DNA of 44,438 nt from Candidatus Poribacteria bacterium (GCA_022828145.1 JAJEJA010000113.1:1-44438), one strand, 5' to 3'. Counted from the first letter of the stretch, positions 16,041-24,633 are shown. The notes: generated by a model from the letters alone, not told the origin. Numbers and translations are program-made.

Positions 16041-17387
16041 ATGAAAGTGCTTGTTGTTGATGATGAAAAACTGAAACGTATGACGTTAAGAGATGATCTG
16101 CGCGAATCTGGATATGATGTCATAGCAGTAGAATCGCCTCTGATAGGTCTCCAACTCTTACAACAGGAAGCTTATGATGTGTTGGTAACCGATTTACGCA
16201 TGCCTAAGATGCACGGTATTGACTTCCTAAAGAACGTAAAAAAAGAATACCCCCATATTACTGTAATCGTTATGACAGCTTATGCCAGCGTTGAGACTGC
16301 AGTTGAGGCTCTGAGGTTCGGGGCATACAATTATATCAAAAAGCCATTTTCAAGTGATGTGTTGATCGCTATGCTGGAAAAACTGAAAGCGTTGAAGGGT
16401 AAAACACCTTTAGAAAAGACTTCATCGTCTGTTGAAGCGAGTGTCCGAAATCATGAGTCCTCGCTATACCATACACTCATCGGAAAAAGTCAACAGATAC
16501 AGGAGATTTTTGATCAAATCCCGAAAATAGCATCTGCAGACAGCAATGTAATGATTTACGGAGAAGAGGGTACAGGTAAATCCTTATTGGCAAAAACGAT
16601 ACATCTTCAAAGTTCACGAAAGCATGAACCTTATGTAAGTCTGAATTGCTACGGTCTAAATGCTGATGCTGTTGACTTAGAATTGTTTGGCGATGATTCC
16701 CGGCAAGGAAAACTACAGTTATCTACGGATGGTACACTTTTTATCGCGAATGTGGACACAATTCCGATCTCTTTACAAGCGAAGCTTTTAGCTGCTTTAG
16801 AGAATCTATCGTTAGCAGTGCAATCTGAGGAAGAGCCTATTGCAATTGATGTACGTATCATCTCAACGAGTCGTGAGAATCTTAGAGAGCGGAGCAGAAG
16901 TGGTGAATTCCTTGAGGATCTCTACTATCAATTGAATGTCATTCCCTTGTATTTACCGCCGCTTCGTGAAAGGAAAGGGGATATCCCGATGCTCATCAAC
17001 CATTTTATTGATATATTCTCATCAACCCAACCTATCCGTATCCAACCTGAAGCGGTTAGAGTTCTCACAGAGTATTCTTGGCCGGGTAATGTCAGCGAAC
17101 TTGAGAATATCATTGAAAGGTTGGTTGCGGTTAACAAGGGGACAGACATTACGGCTGAAGAGATTCCTATTGAATATAAGTTGCCTACTTCTCAGAAATT
17201 TGATGACACGCCGAGTCTCACCTCTTTTCATGAGATAATTAAGACGACAGAGAGAGAATTGATTGCTTGGGCAATGCGGAAGACAAAAGGTAACAAGACC
17301 CAAGCGGCACGTTTGCTCTCTATGAAGCCTTCAACGTTTCGTGATACGCTTGCGAAACACATTCAACATATTGTGTTGGATGATTGA
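16041..17387 (+). CDS. NtrC-like response regulator with degenerate AAA+ domain
   Basis: A 448-residue protein. The start is ATG 16041, chosen for the AGGAGGT just upstream. The receiver domain has acidic pocket D7-D8, phospho-acceptor D51 (VTDLRMP) and switch residues MTAYAS and KKPF. The AAA+ domain keeps Walker A (GEEGTGKS, 174-181) and a conserved ELFG. It lacks the GAFTGA loop that contacts sigma-54: ELFGDDSRQGKLQ runs straight on. The Walker B acids are replaced (GTLFIANVD instead of GTLFLDE), and both arginine-finger positions are changed (FLEDLYYQLNV instead of FREDLYYRLNV). The C-terminus is a Fis-type HTH (KGNKTQAARLLSMKPSTFRD). It probably binds DNA and is phosphorylated, but is unlikely to be an ATP-driven sigma-54 activator. 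Confidence 0.88.
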   Translation: MKVLVVDDEKLKRMTLRDDLRESGYDVIAVESPLIGLQLLQQEAYDVLVTDLRMPKMHGIDFLKNVKKEYPHITVIVMTAYASVETAVEALRFGAYNYIKKPFSSDVLIAMLEKLKALKGKTPLEKTSSSVEASVRNHESSLYHTLIGKSQQIQEIFDQIPKIASADSNVMIYGEEGTGKSLLAKTIHLQSSRKHEPYVSLNCYGLNADAVDLELFGDDSRQGKLQLSTDGTLFIANVDTIPISLQAKLLAALENLSLAVQSEEEPIAIDVRIISTSRENLRERSRSGEFLEDLYYQLNVIPLYLPPLRERKGDIPMLINHFIDIFSSTQPIRIQPEAVRVLTEYSWPGNVSELENIIERLVAVNKGTDITAEEIPIEYKLPTSQKFDDTPSLTSFHEIIKTTERELIAWAMRKTKGNKTQAARLLSMKPSTFRDTLAKHIQHIVLDD

Positions 17388-17596
17388 GACGTTTACGCTA
17401 CACCTTTCATGCCTCTGGACTTGATATTCTTATTTGGCATTGAAATAAACTTAATACCCAAGTATGCGTCTTATTCAATAGCAGATTACATCTATAGATT
17501 TAAACAAATAAGTGTTGAACTATGGTAGATGTTCTATATCAAAAATACAGACGGATTTATACTAAACATCATACTTTGCATTTTTAGGAGTTGTTT

Positions 17597-18931
17597 ATGC
17601 TTCAATGGAGAATTGGGTTTGTTTTTGTCATGACAGTATTGCAGTTTTTTGTAATTGCAGATATCGGGGCTCAGGTCCCAGAAGAAGTTGATCTATCTCA
17701 ACCGCTGACGTTAGAACAGTGTATCCAATTAGGTTTGGAAAAAGCCACCAGTATGCGTAATGCACGACTGAGTTTGGCTATTCAAGAATTACGTGTGAAC
17801 AACGCGCGTGCAGACTACTTTCCAAGAATTACATCCTCTGGACGTTACGATTTTTCTAACCGCCTGGATTTCGGTTTTGAACCAGAAAACTACGATTTAG
17901 GTTTGACAGGACAATATACACTGTGGGATAATGGTCAACGTGAGGTGAGTTTCGCTCAAGCTAAAGAAGGATTGACAATTACCACGAACAGAAACGAGGG
18001 AATTAAACAGAATCTAATTCTTCAGATAACGCAAGCGTATTACAATGTTCTTAAAGACACGGAATTAGTGAAAGTCAGTGAGGATGTATTAGAACGTTCA
18101 AAAGAGAATACAGCACAAACCGTTGCCTTAAGGAAAGCGGGTATACTCATACCCGCAGATGAGGCTACAGCAAGGGTTCGTGAGGCAAACAGCGAACTGA
18201 GTTTGCTAAATAATAGGAACTCACTTCAGATTTCTCAGGCGACATTGCCGAGACTGATGGGATTGGATCCCGGCCTACTCATAAACGTTGCTGTTGATGA
18301 ATCGTTTCAACAATACATTGAACGGGGAACTATTGAAAAGATAGAAATAACAGTAGAGGAAGCGATAGAAATTGCGATTGAAAATCGACCTGAGTTTAAG
18401 GAGAATGAAGCACAGATAAAACAACAGGAATGGAGCCTTACACTTTCGAAACTGCAACGTTGGCCCCGACTGAGTGCCAATGCAAATTACAATGTTAACC
18501 TTGATGATTACCTGCGCGAACGTCAGAACTTCTCTGACTTTCGTAATTGGAGTGTAGGAGCGTCTCTTAACTTTACACTCTTTGATGGTGGGGTTTTGAG
18601 TAATAGAGTCAGAGAACAAAATATGCAATTAGAACAGACACGGGAAAATGCAAGCGACTTGGAACGGTCTGTTGCACTGGCGGTTCGGCAAAGTTACCTG
18701 AATTTAAAACGAAGTGAAACGGCTGTTGAAATCTCAAATACACAAGTTGTCAATGCTCAGTTGAGTTTTGAAGTAATTGACGGTAGATATAAAGTAGGAA
18801 AAGCAATTCTGCTTGAGGTGCTTGATGCGCAAACGAGTTATGCCCAAGCCTTGAATAATCAAGTGAACGCCTTTTATGATTACAAAGTGGCAAAGGTACG
18901 CTTAGAGGACGCAATGGGAGTGCTCCAATGA
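17597..18931 (+). CDS. TolC-family outer membrane efflux protein
   Basis: A 444-residue protein starting at ATG 17597, with TAGGAG seven nt before it; an in-frame TTG at 17591 lacks room for a ribosome site. The N-terminal signal peptide (RIGFVFVMTVLQFFVIADIGAQ) is followed by two repeated outer-membrane-efflux modules, each opening with LTLEQCIQLGLEKA or ITVEEAIEIAIENRPEFKE and containing long helices. The C-terminus ends with the usual YKVGKAILLEVLDAQTSYAQA motif. It forms the trimeric outer-membrane channel of a tripartite exporter. The next gene, the adaptor, overlaps by four bases (ATGA). Confidence 0.9.
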   Translation: MLQWRIGFVFVMTVLQFFVIADIGAQVPEEVDLSQPLTLEQCIQLGLEKATSMRNARLSLAIQELRVNNARADYFPRITSSGRYDFSNRLDFGFEPENYDLGLTGQYTLWDNGQREVSFAQAKEGLTITTNRNEGIKQNLILQITQAYYNVLKDTELVKVSEDVLERSKENTAQTVALRKAGILIPADEATARVREANSELSLLNNRNSLQISQATLPRLMGLDPGLLINVAVDESFQQYIERGTIEKIEITVEEAIEIAIENRPEFKENEAQIKQQEWSLTLSKLQRWPRLSANANYNVNLDDYLRERQNFSDFRNWSVGASLNFTLFDGGVLSNRVREQNMQLEQTRENASDLERSVALAVRQSYLNLKRSETAVEISNTQVVNAQLSFEVIDGRYKVGKAILLEVLDAQTSYAQALNNQVNAFYDYKVAKVRLEDAMGVLQ

Positions 18932-20895
18932 TGAAATTATTCCGAAAAAGATGGGTCCTTATAAGTTCTATCGCGATTATACTTATCGCAGCAGTGGTTA
19001 TAGGTGCAACCCGTATCAATGGAAGTAGCAACAAGGATGACGAGGAGGTCGAAAGAGAGGTTGTTTTCCGTGCCCCCTTTCGTGTAAAAATACAAGAATC
19101 GGGTAGTCTCCGGTCACGCATTGAAGTAGATGTTAGGTCAAATGTAGAGGGAGAAATCACAGATATTCTGATTGAGGAAGGTGACCTTGTTGAAGAAGGA
19201 CAGCCATTGATGAAAATCGATGCTGAACAGATTTTAGAGGAAAAAAAGCAAGCTGAAGCTTACCGGGATGCCCGACAAGCAGAACTGCAGCAAGCTGAGT
19301 TACGTATAAAAATCGCAGAACAACGCGAAGAGAGCGACCTGCTCCAGGCACAGAATTCAGTAGCGAAAGCTGAGGCATCTATACAATCTTTTGCTGTTAA
19401 CAGACAGCAACGAATCAATGAAGCAGAAACACTTGTTGCGACAACACAGAACCAACTGAACCGGGATCAGATATCATTGAAACAGGAAGAAATTTCTTTA
19501 ACGCAAGCCGAACTTACCCTTGATCGTGCTAAAGCAAGAGTTGAATCAGATAAAATATCATATCAGACGACGAAGTCTGAACATGAACGTAATACTGAAC
19601 TATTTGATCAAGAACTGATTTCTAAACAGACCTTAGAACAATCAGAGAAACAGTTCGCTTCGACTAAAACGCAGTATGAAACTTCACAGAAAGAGGTAGA
19701 ATCACAAAAAGAGACCATTAAATCACGGGAAGAAAGCATCAATGCAATGCGTGAAGCTATTAAAAGTAGAGAAGCGACACTCGCCCTAAACAAAAAGAAT
19801 GTTGAGACAGTTATTGCATCACAAGATGCACAGGAGAAGCAGTTAAAGGCTGATTTAGAAAACGCACGGACACGCCTGAAACAGACAGAGGAAACGACTG
19901 AGGAAGAGAAAGAGTTAACTAAACACTCTAAAGTCAGCGCGAAAGCAAATCTACTTCAAGCGGAGAGTCGCCTCAAATCTCAACAGGAGCGATATGAATG
20001 GACGACTGTAACCGCACCAATGTCTGGTACTGTTACACGTCTTTCTGTTGAAGAGGGTGAGATTATCACTTCAGGTAGATCGTCATTTTCCCGTGGAGAA
20101 GCAATCATGCGTATTGCTGATCTGACACAGATGATTGTCAGAACACAGATAAATCAGGTTGAGATTGGTAAAATTAAAGAGGGACAACGGGTTGAAATTA
20201 GGGTGGATAGTTATCGGAATAAGGTTTTTCAAGGTCAAGTGAGTGACATCTCTCCAAGCTCCACACAACGTGGTCAATCCGGTGGAAATGCGGTGATTAC
20301 CTTTGAAGTAGAAATAGAGGTAGAGATACCTGATGAAGAATATGAACTGATGCCTGGTATGTCAGCGGATATAGATATAATCGTCTTTGAAGAACCGGAT
20401 ATACTTCAAATTCCGATCGCAGCGGTATTAAGTCCAGAGGTATTTACTGTTAAGGCTACATTAGAACAGGCTGCCCTTGGACAGTTTCAACAGGGACAGA
20501 AATTGAAGATCCAAAATCTGATTGGTACACAGTTCTCCGCGCAGGTGACGAAAGTACAACCAAAGGAGACCCGTCGGAACCTTGAACTTCTTTTTGACGA
20601 AACCCCTAAAGGTATGCGTTCTGGTCCAACTGAAATCTCACTTGTTCTATCTAATGGTAAACAGATTTCAGGTATTGAAGCAGAGATAGCGAGTCAACGT
20701 AAGCATTTTGTTAAACTTGACACAGGAGAACCATTAAAGAAAAAAGATGGAGAGCAAGGTGTCAAAACGCATGTAACAGTGGGCAGAAGAAACAATACAC
20801 ATTTTCAGGTTGTAGCTGGATTAAAAGAGGGTGATCGCGTATTTGTTCCTTCTATGAAAGAACTAACTAAAGATGAAGGTGAAAACAAGAAATAA
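18928..20895 (+). CDS. HlyD/MacA-type periplasmic adaptor, enlarged
   Basis: A 655-residue protein. One N-terminal membrane helix (residues 9-27) is followed by the first half of a biotinyl-lipoyl-like domain (VRSNVEGEITDILIEEGD). A coiled coil of about 250 residues rich in E, Q and K follows (about 100-350). Then come the second lipoyl half (TVTAPMSGTVTRLSVEEGE) and beta-barrel segments. MacA and HlyD adaptors are usually near 370-480 residues. The extra length is in the hairpin and in a 180-residue C-terminal addition after about residue 475. It links TolC to an inner-membrane transporter. It overlaps tolC by 4 bp and precedes the ATPase by 11 bp. Confidence 0.88.
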   Translation: MMKLFRKRWVLISSIAIILIAAVVIGATRINGSSNKDDEEVEREVVFRAPFRVKIQESGSLRSRIEVDVRSNVEGEITDILIEEGDLVEEGQPLMKIDAEQILEEKKQAEAYRDARQAELQQAELRIKIAEQREESDLLQAQNSVAKAEASIQSFAVNRQQRINEAETLVATTQNQLNRDQISLKQEEISLTQAELTLDRAKARVESDKISYQTTKSEHERNTELFDQELISKQTLEQSEKQFASTKTQYETSQKEVESQKETIKSREESINAMREAIKSREATLALNKKNVETVIASQDAQEKQLKADLENARTRLKQTEETTEEEKELTKHSKVSAKANLLQAESRLKSQQERYEWTTVTAPMSGTVTRLSVEEGEIITSGRSSFSRGEAIMRIADLTQMIVRTQINQVEIGKIKEGQRVEIRVDSYRNKVFQGQVSDISPSSTQRGQSGGNAVITFEVEIEVEIPDEEYELMPGMSADIDIIVFEEPDILQIPIAAVLSPEVFTVKATLEQAALGQFQQGQKLKIQNLIGTQFSAQVTKVQPKETRRNLELLFDETPKGMRSGPTEISLVLSNGKQISGIEAEIASQRKHFVKLDTGEPLKKKDGEQGVKTHVTVGRRNNTHFQVVAGLKEGDRVFVPSMKELTKDEGENKK

Positions 20896-20906
20896 GAGAT
20901 ACTAAT

Positions 20907-21587
20907 ATGTTGATTGATGTCAAAGACATAACAAAAATCTATGAGATGGGTGATGTACAGGTTCATGCTTTGCGTGGCGTGAGTTTCACAGTTGATCCAG
21001 GGGAGTTCATCGGAATAATGGGACCGTCCGGTTCCGGTAAATCAACTCTGATGGATATCTTAGGATGTTTAGCAACACCGACAGCGGGTGAATACTTCCT
21101 TGAAGGAGAAGAGGTAGGAAAACTGTCGGACAATCGTTTAGCAGACATCCGTAATAAGAAGATCGGTTTTGTGTTTCAATCGTTTAACCTATTACCGAGA
21201 ACAAGCGCACTCCATAACGTTGAACTTCCGCTCATTTACTCAGGATTAGGACGTAAAGAACGGAAACGGAGGGCATTTGAGTCTTTGGAAGCGGTCGGAT
21301 TGGCGGACCGGGTAGACCATAAATCTACAGAACTTTCAGGGGGACAGGTTCAACGTGTGGCGATAGCGCGAGCACTTGTCAATAGTCCCTCCCTTGTTTT
21401 TGCGGATGAACCGACAGGCAACTTAGATACACGTTCAGGTGCTGAGATTCTGGCAATTTTTGACCGTCTAAATGATGAAGGTAACACGATTATTATGGTA
21501 ACCCATGAACCCGAGGTTGCTGAACACGCCCACCGCGTGCTTCATATACGGGATGGTCTCATAGAGCGAGATGAAAGGCGAAACTAA
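20907..21587 (+). CDS. MacB/LolD-type ABC transporter ATP-binding protein
   Basis: A 226-residue ATPase. Walker A is GPSGSGKST (39-47), followed by the Q-loop VFQSFNLLP, signature LSGGQVQRVAIARAL, Walker B LVFADEPTGNLDT and H-loop VTHE. The sequence is of the MacB/LolD/FtsE class, which couples to permeases with a large extracytoplasmic domain. A MacB-type permease is expected next, but the following gene is a GHMP-kinase-like enzyme overlapping by 17 bp, so the permease must be encoded elsewhere or has been lost. Operon context: tolC, adaptor, ATPase. Confidence 0.9.
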   Translation: MLIDVKDITKIYEMGDVQVHALRGVSFTVDPGEFIGIMGPSGSGKSTLMDILGCLATPTAGEYFLEGEEVGKLSDNRLADIRNKKIGFVFQSFNLLPRTSALHNVELPLIYSGLGRKERKRRAFESLEAVGLADRVDHKSTELSGGQVQRVAIARALVNSPSLVFADEPTGNLDTRSGAEILAIFDRLNDEGNTIIMVTHEPEVAEHAHRVLHIRDGLIERDERRN

Positions 21588-22566
21588 TTCATCCAGAGAC
21601 CTTATCCATATTACGACTCCATCTCGATTACACTTCTCCCTGATTGACCTAAATGGTCAACTGGGACGTATTGATGGTGGATTCGGCTTAGCGATCAATG
21701 AACCTAAGTTTGAGATTTTAGCTGAACCTGCCGATGAAGTGCTTGTTGAGTCTATAAACTATCGTGAACGCGCAACATCTATCCTAAAAAAACTACAGTC
21801 TACCTACCAATTTCCTGGTATTAAACTACAATTTAATTCCGAGATTCCTACACATTGCGGTTTCGGTTCCGGGACACAACTTTCTCTCGGCATCGCGTCT
21901 GCGGTAAACATGCTGTGTGATCTCAATCTTAGTATCACTGAACTGGCAATTAGTGTGGGACGTGGTGGTACATCTGGGATTGGAATAGCGGCGTTTGAAC
22001 GTGGTGGTTTTATCGTTGATGGGGGTCACAAGTATCCTGAAGAGAAATCGTCTTTTCTTCCATCTTCTGCAGCGGAAAACATTTCGCCTCCGCCTATCTT
22101 GTTGCGATACGATTTTCCAGATGTTCCGCTTCTCATCGTTTTGCCGAACTGTTCTCGTATCTATGGAGAAGCAGAACTGGAACTCTTTCGGACGTTGTGT
22201 CCACAACCGACATCTGTTGCTACAAGATTGTCGCACCTGTTATTACTACAGATTCTACCTGCGGTGATTGAAAAAGATATGCTTAGTTTTGGGAAAGCAT
22301 TGAACGCAATTCAGACGTTCGGTTGGAAAAGAGTAGAGATTGATGCACAAGGTGCAGAATTGCAGCACACAGTTGATTTTTTAAAGGAGAATGGTGCCTT
22401 AGGTGCGGGTGTGAGTAGTTGGGGTCCTGCAATTTGTGCTATCAGCGAGGATATAGTCAAGTTAAAACAGAAGGCTGAGACCTTTCTTTCGTCATTACCG
22501 AATGGTGGTACCTGTTTTGTTACGTGTGCTAACAACACTGGAGCAGCAATTAGAAAAGTTGGCTAA
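21571..22566 (+). CDS. Beta-RFAP-synthase-like GHMP-family protein
   Basis: A 331-residue protein. It begins with the strand-rich ITTPSRLHFSLIDLNG, characteristic of beta-ribofuranosylaminobenzene 5'-phosphate synthase and its homologues. The GHMP motif PTHCGFGSGTQLSLGIA follows at about residue 89. Then come the segment RGGTSGIGIAAFERGGFIVDGG and a C-terminal GAGVSSWGPAICAI. True beta-RFAP synthase condenses p-hydroxy- or p-aminobenzoate with PRPP in methanopterin synthesis. In bacteria without methanopterin the homologue's substrate is unclear, and I see no other methanopterin gene here. The start overlaps the ABC ATPase by 17 bp in another frame, so it is translationally coupled despite the unrelated function. 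Confidence 0.75.
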   Translation: MKGETNSSRDLIHITTPSRLHFSLIDLNGQLGRIDGGFGLAINEPKFEILAEPADEVLVESINYRERATSILKKLQSTYQFPGIKLQFNSEIPTHCGFGSGTQLSLGIASAVNMLCDLNLSITELAISVGRGGTSGIGIAAFERGGFIVDGGHKYPEEKSSFLPSSAAENISPPPILLRYDFPDVPLLIVLPNCSRIYGEAELELFRTLCPQPTSVATRLSHLLLLQILPAVIEKDMLSFGKALNAIQTFGWKRVEIDAQGAELQHTVDFLKENGALGAGVSSWGPAICAISEDIVKLKQKAETFLSSLPNGGTCFVTCANNTGAAIRKVG

Positions 22567-22587
22567 AACATGATTGCTCAAGCCAAC
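22558..22587. terminator. Candidate bidirectional terminator between convergent genes
   Basis: GTTGGCT (22558-22564) pairs with AGCCAAC (22581-22587) around a 16-nt loop. GTTGTTTTC follows on the plus strand and TTTTCTAATT on the minus strand. It sits exactly where the beta-RFAP-like gene and nfuA converge. The stem is short and the T runs are weak. Confidence 0.4.
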
Positions 22588-22596
22588 GTTGTTTTC

Positions 22597-23211
22597 TTAA
22601 CTTCCAGCGGGTGCGTAGTATGGATCCGTTCCGGATGCATGGTCAGTTGTATCAATGACCTGTTTAATCTCAGGAAATTCTTCTTGAATCATTGCTTCAA
22701 TACCGTGTTTTAATGTAGCATTTGCCATGCCGCATCCCTGACATCCGCCTCCCATGTGTATATAGATAGCATCATCTTCCACGTTTAACAGTTCAATCTG
22801 CCCCCCGTGTGCTGCGACAGCGGGATTAATTCTTTGATCAATCAGTTCTTGAATTTTCTGTGCTTTCGGATTGTCCCATGTTGGCGTATTTGGATTGTCA
22901 ATTTTGAATCCGCTTGAGTTCAGGTCTTCAACATAGTCAATGACAGCGCCTTTAAGGTCATCTGCACTTTTTGCATCAATGAGAATCTTAAAAGAGCCTG
23001 TCTCCCTGACGATGTCATCTGGTTCTGGTTCTGTTGCCAAACCGAGGCTATATTGAAAAGCAGTAGCGGATCGTCCTTCAATGCTAATGCGCAATCCTTC
23101 AACATGAACTTCTTCAGCTTCAATGACAGATTGAATTTTTTCTTTCGCAGTATCTGTTATTTCCAATATAGGCGTATCAGATCGTGCGATTTTCTTGAAT
23201 AGGTTCTTCAT
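22597..23211 (-). CDS. nfuA: NfuA-type iron-sulfur scaffold/carrier protein
   Basis: A 204-residue protein with the two-domain NfuA plan. The N-terminal domain (residues 15-105) resembles the A-type (IscA/HesB) fold but has no cysteines, as in NfuA. The C-terminal NifU domain starts near 117 (KIQELIDQRINPAVAAHGG) and has the cluster-binding pair C157-x-x-C160 in GGGCQGCGMA. It delivers 4Fe-4S clusters to client enzymes. It lies 41 bp downstream of the sigma-factor gene on the same strand. Length and motifs are normal. Confidence 0.88.
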   Translation of the reverse strand: MKNLFKKIARSDTPILEITDTAKEKIQSVIEAEEVHVEGLRISIEGRSATAFQYSLGLATEPEPDDIVRETGSFKILIDAKSADDLKGAVIDYVEDLNSSGFKIDNPNTPTWDNPKAQKIQELIDQRINPAVAAHGGQIELLNVEDDAIYIHMGGGCQGCGMANATLKHGIEAMIQEEFPEIKQVIDTTDHASGTDPYYAPAGS

Positions 23212-23252
23212 AGTTACCCTTTGTGAATAGGTCTTAGGTAGGGTGTATGGAA

Positions 23253-24215
23253 CTAAGCAGCTGTTTTGTCAGCCGTATACTCAGTCCGAAATTCACCCAT
23301 TTCGTTGTAAAGGTTGCTTAGCTGTGAAATTGCGTAGATTTCCAGTTGTCGGATTCGTTCGCGTGTGACGTCGAGTGCATCTCCGATTTCACGGAGCGTT
23401 TTTCGTTCGCCATCGTCGAGTCCGTAACGCATTTTCAATACTTGTTGCTCGCGTTCCGATAGTTTGCTAAGAAATTGCTCTACCAGGTCGTGCGTGATTA
23501 TTTTTTCTATTTCCCCATCTTCAGATGAGGAAGCAGGGTCTTCAATGAGATCCCCTAACGTTGCAGCTGAACGCGAGCGATCATCGCCAAGTGGTAGATC
23601 CATTGAGATGGTATCAGCATTGAATGCAAGTATCTCTTCTACCTGTTGAATTGTTAGATCAAGAGCCTCAGCGATCTCAGCCCGAGTGGGTTCGCGTTGC
23701 AATTCTTGACACAAATTTGCATGTGTAGCGTCAAACTTATTCATCTTTGCGACGACGTAAGCAGGCAAACGTATTGAACGTGCAAAATTATCAAGTGTTC
23801 GCATGATAGACTGCTTAATCCACCAGATAGCGTAAGTGCTAAACTTAAACCCTTTCCGATAATCGAATTTGCCAGCAGCCTTGATAAGACCGATATTTCC
23901 TTCCTGTATTAGGTCTTCAAGAGGTACTTTATTTCCCTGATACCTTACAGCGATAGAGATGACGAGTCGCAAATTTGCTTGCACTAATTCATCCCGTGCG
24001 GTGGTATCACCTGCTTCAATTCGTTTAGCCAATTCAACTTCTTCTTCGCGTGTTAGCAGTCGGTGTCCCGCTACACTTCTTAGCCAACTGGTTAGAGCAG
24101 TTCTATCACTACTCTTATAGTCGTTTGCATCTTCGGTATCCTCCGGATATACTTCATCCATGTAAGTGCTGGTTCCGTTGATGTCTTCACTGTCACCGAA
24201 AAACTCGGTTTCCAT
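23253..24215 (-). CDS. rpoD: Primary-type sigma-70 factor (RpoD/SigA family)
   Basis: A 320-residue protein starting at ATG 24215, chosen because AGGAGAGGAG lies just upstream; the longer frame to 24296 runs into the promoter. Region 1.2 and 2 are intact: LLTREEEVELAKRI, RLVISIAVRY, LEDLIQEGNIGLIKAAGKFDYRKGFKFSTYAIWWIKQSI split over the core. Region 3 and region 4 (LREIGDALDVTRERIRQLE) follow. The N-terminal acidic tract replaces a full region 1.1. It could be the housekeeping or a group 2 sigma factor. RpoD is usually longer, but many non-proteobacterial primary sigmas are of this size. nfuA follows downstream. Confidence 0.88.
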   Translation of the reverse strand: METEFFGDSEDINGTSTYMDEVYPEDTEDANDYKSSDRTALTSWLRSVAGHRLLTREEEVELAKRIEAGDTTARDELVQANLRLVISIAVRYQGNKVPLEDLIQEGNIGLIKAAGKFDYRKGFKFSTYAIWWIKQSIMRTLDNFARSIRLPAYVVAKMNKFDATHANLCQELQREPTRAEIAEALDLTIQQVEEILAFNADTISMDLPLGDDRSRSAATLGDLIEDPASSSEDGEIEKIITHDLVEQFLSKLSEREQQVLKMRYGLDDGERKTLREIGDALDVTRERIRQLEIYAISQLSNLYNEMGEFRTEYTADKTAA

Positions 24216-24266
24216 TCTTCTCCTCTCCTTGTGATAAAATTTCGTTAGAATATCTGCTAAAAAGTT

Positions 24267-24296
24267 ATAATACATTATACTATAACGTTTTGTCAA
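24267..24296 (-). promoter_or_regulatory. Candidate promoter of the sigma-factor gene
   Basis: Minus-strand TTGACA (24291-24296) and TATTAT (24267-24272) with 18-bp spacing, about 50 nt before the start codon. A TATAAT at 24274-24279 is too close to the -35 (11 bp) to be its partner. Confidence 0.5.
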
Positions 24297-24523
24297 GCAA
24301 ATAGTTTATAAAAAATGCATAAATTTAAAAAAAAATGGAGATTAAACTGCATATATCCGAATTATTGTGAAAAAATAGTTTTAAGACGACTTTTTTGTTT
24401 AGAAACGAACTATTATCTATTAGTGTTGTCTATAGTCATAAATAGATAGCACAAGTAGACGGTTTGAATAAACTATTTTGCTACTTTTATCGTCAAAAAG
24501 TTTCAGTAACAGCAAAATGTTCA

Positions 24524-24543
24524 GTGCGATTAGGAAATCGCAC
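24524..24543. repeat. Hairpin repeat, stem variant of the GGTAGGTTCGG family
   Basis: GTGCGATT-AGGA-AATCGCAC, followed by CTACC. Read on the minus strand it is GGTAGGTGCGATTTCCTAAT then CGCAC. It has the same layout as the repeat at 4138, with two stem positions changed on both arms. Confidence 0.7.
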
Positions 24544-24633
24544 CTACCATAGTTGTATAAATGTCGTAGCAAATGTGACGCTGATTTTGAGAATGGTTCT
24601 ATCACGGAACAAAAGCAATCTAAACGTTAATAC

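Noticed and set aside
14666..17387. Classical NtrBC nitrogen regulation
   Set aside because: The kinase has a multi-helix membrane domain instead of a cytoplasmic PAS domain, and the regulator lacks sigma-54 contact motifs.
24274..24296. TATAAT as the -10 for the sigma-factor promoter
   Set aside because: Only 11 bp from the TTGACA; the TATTAT at 18 bp spacing is more plausible.
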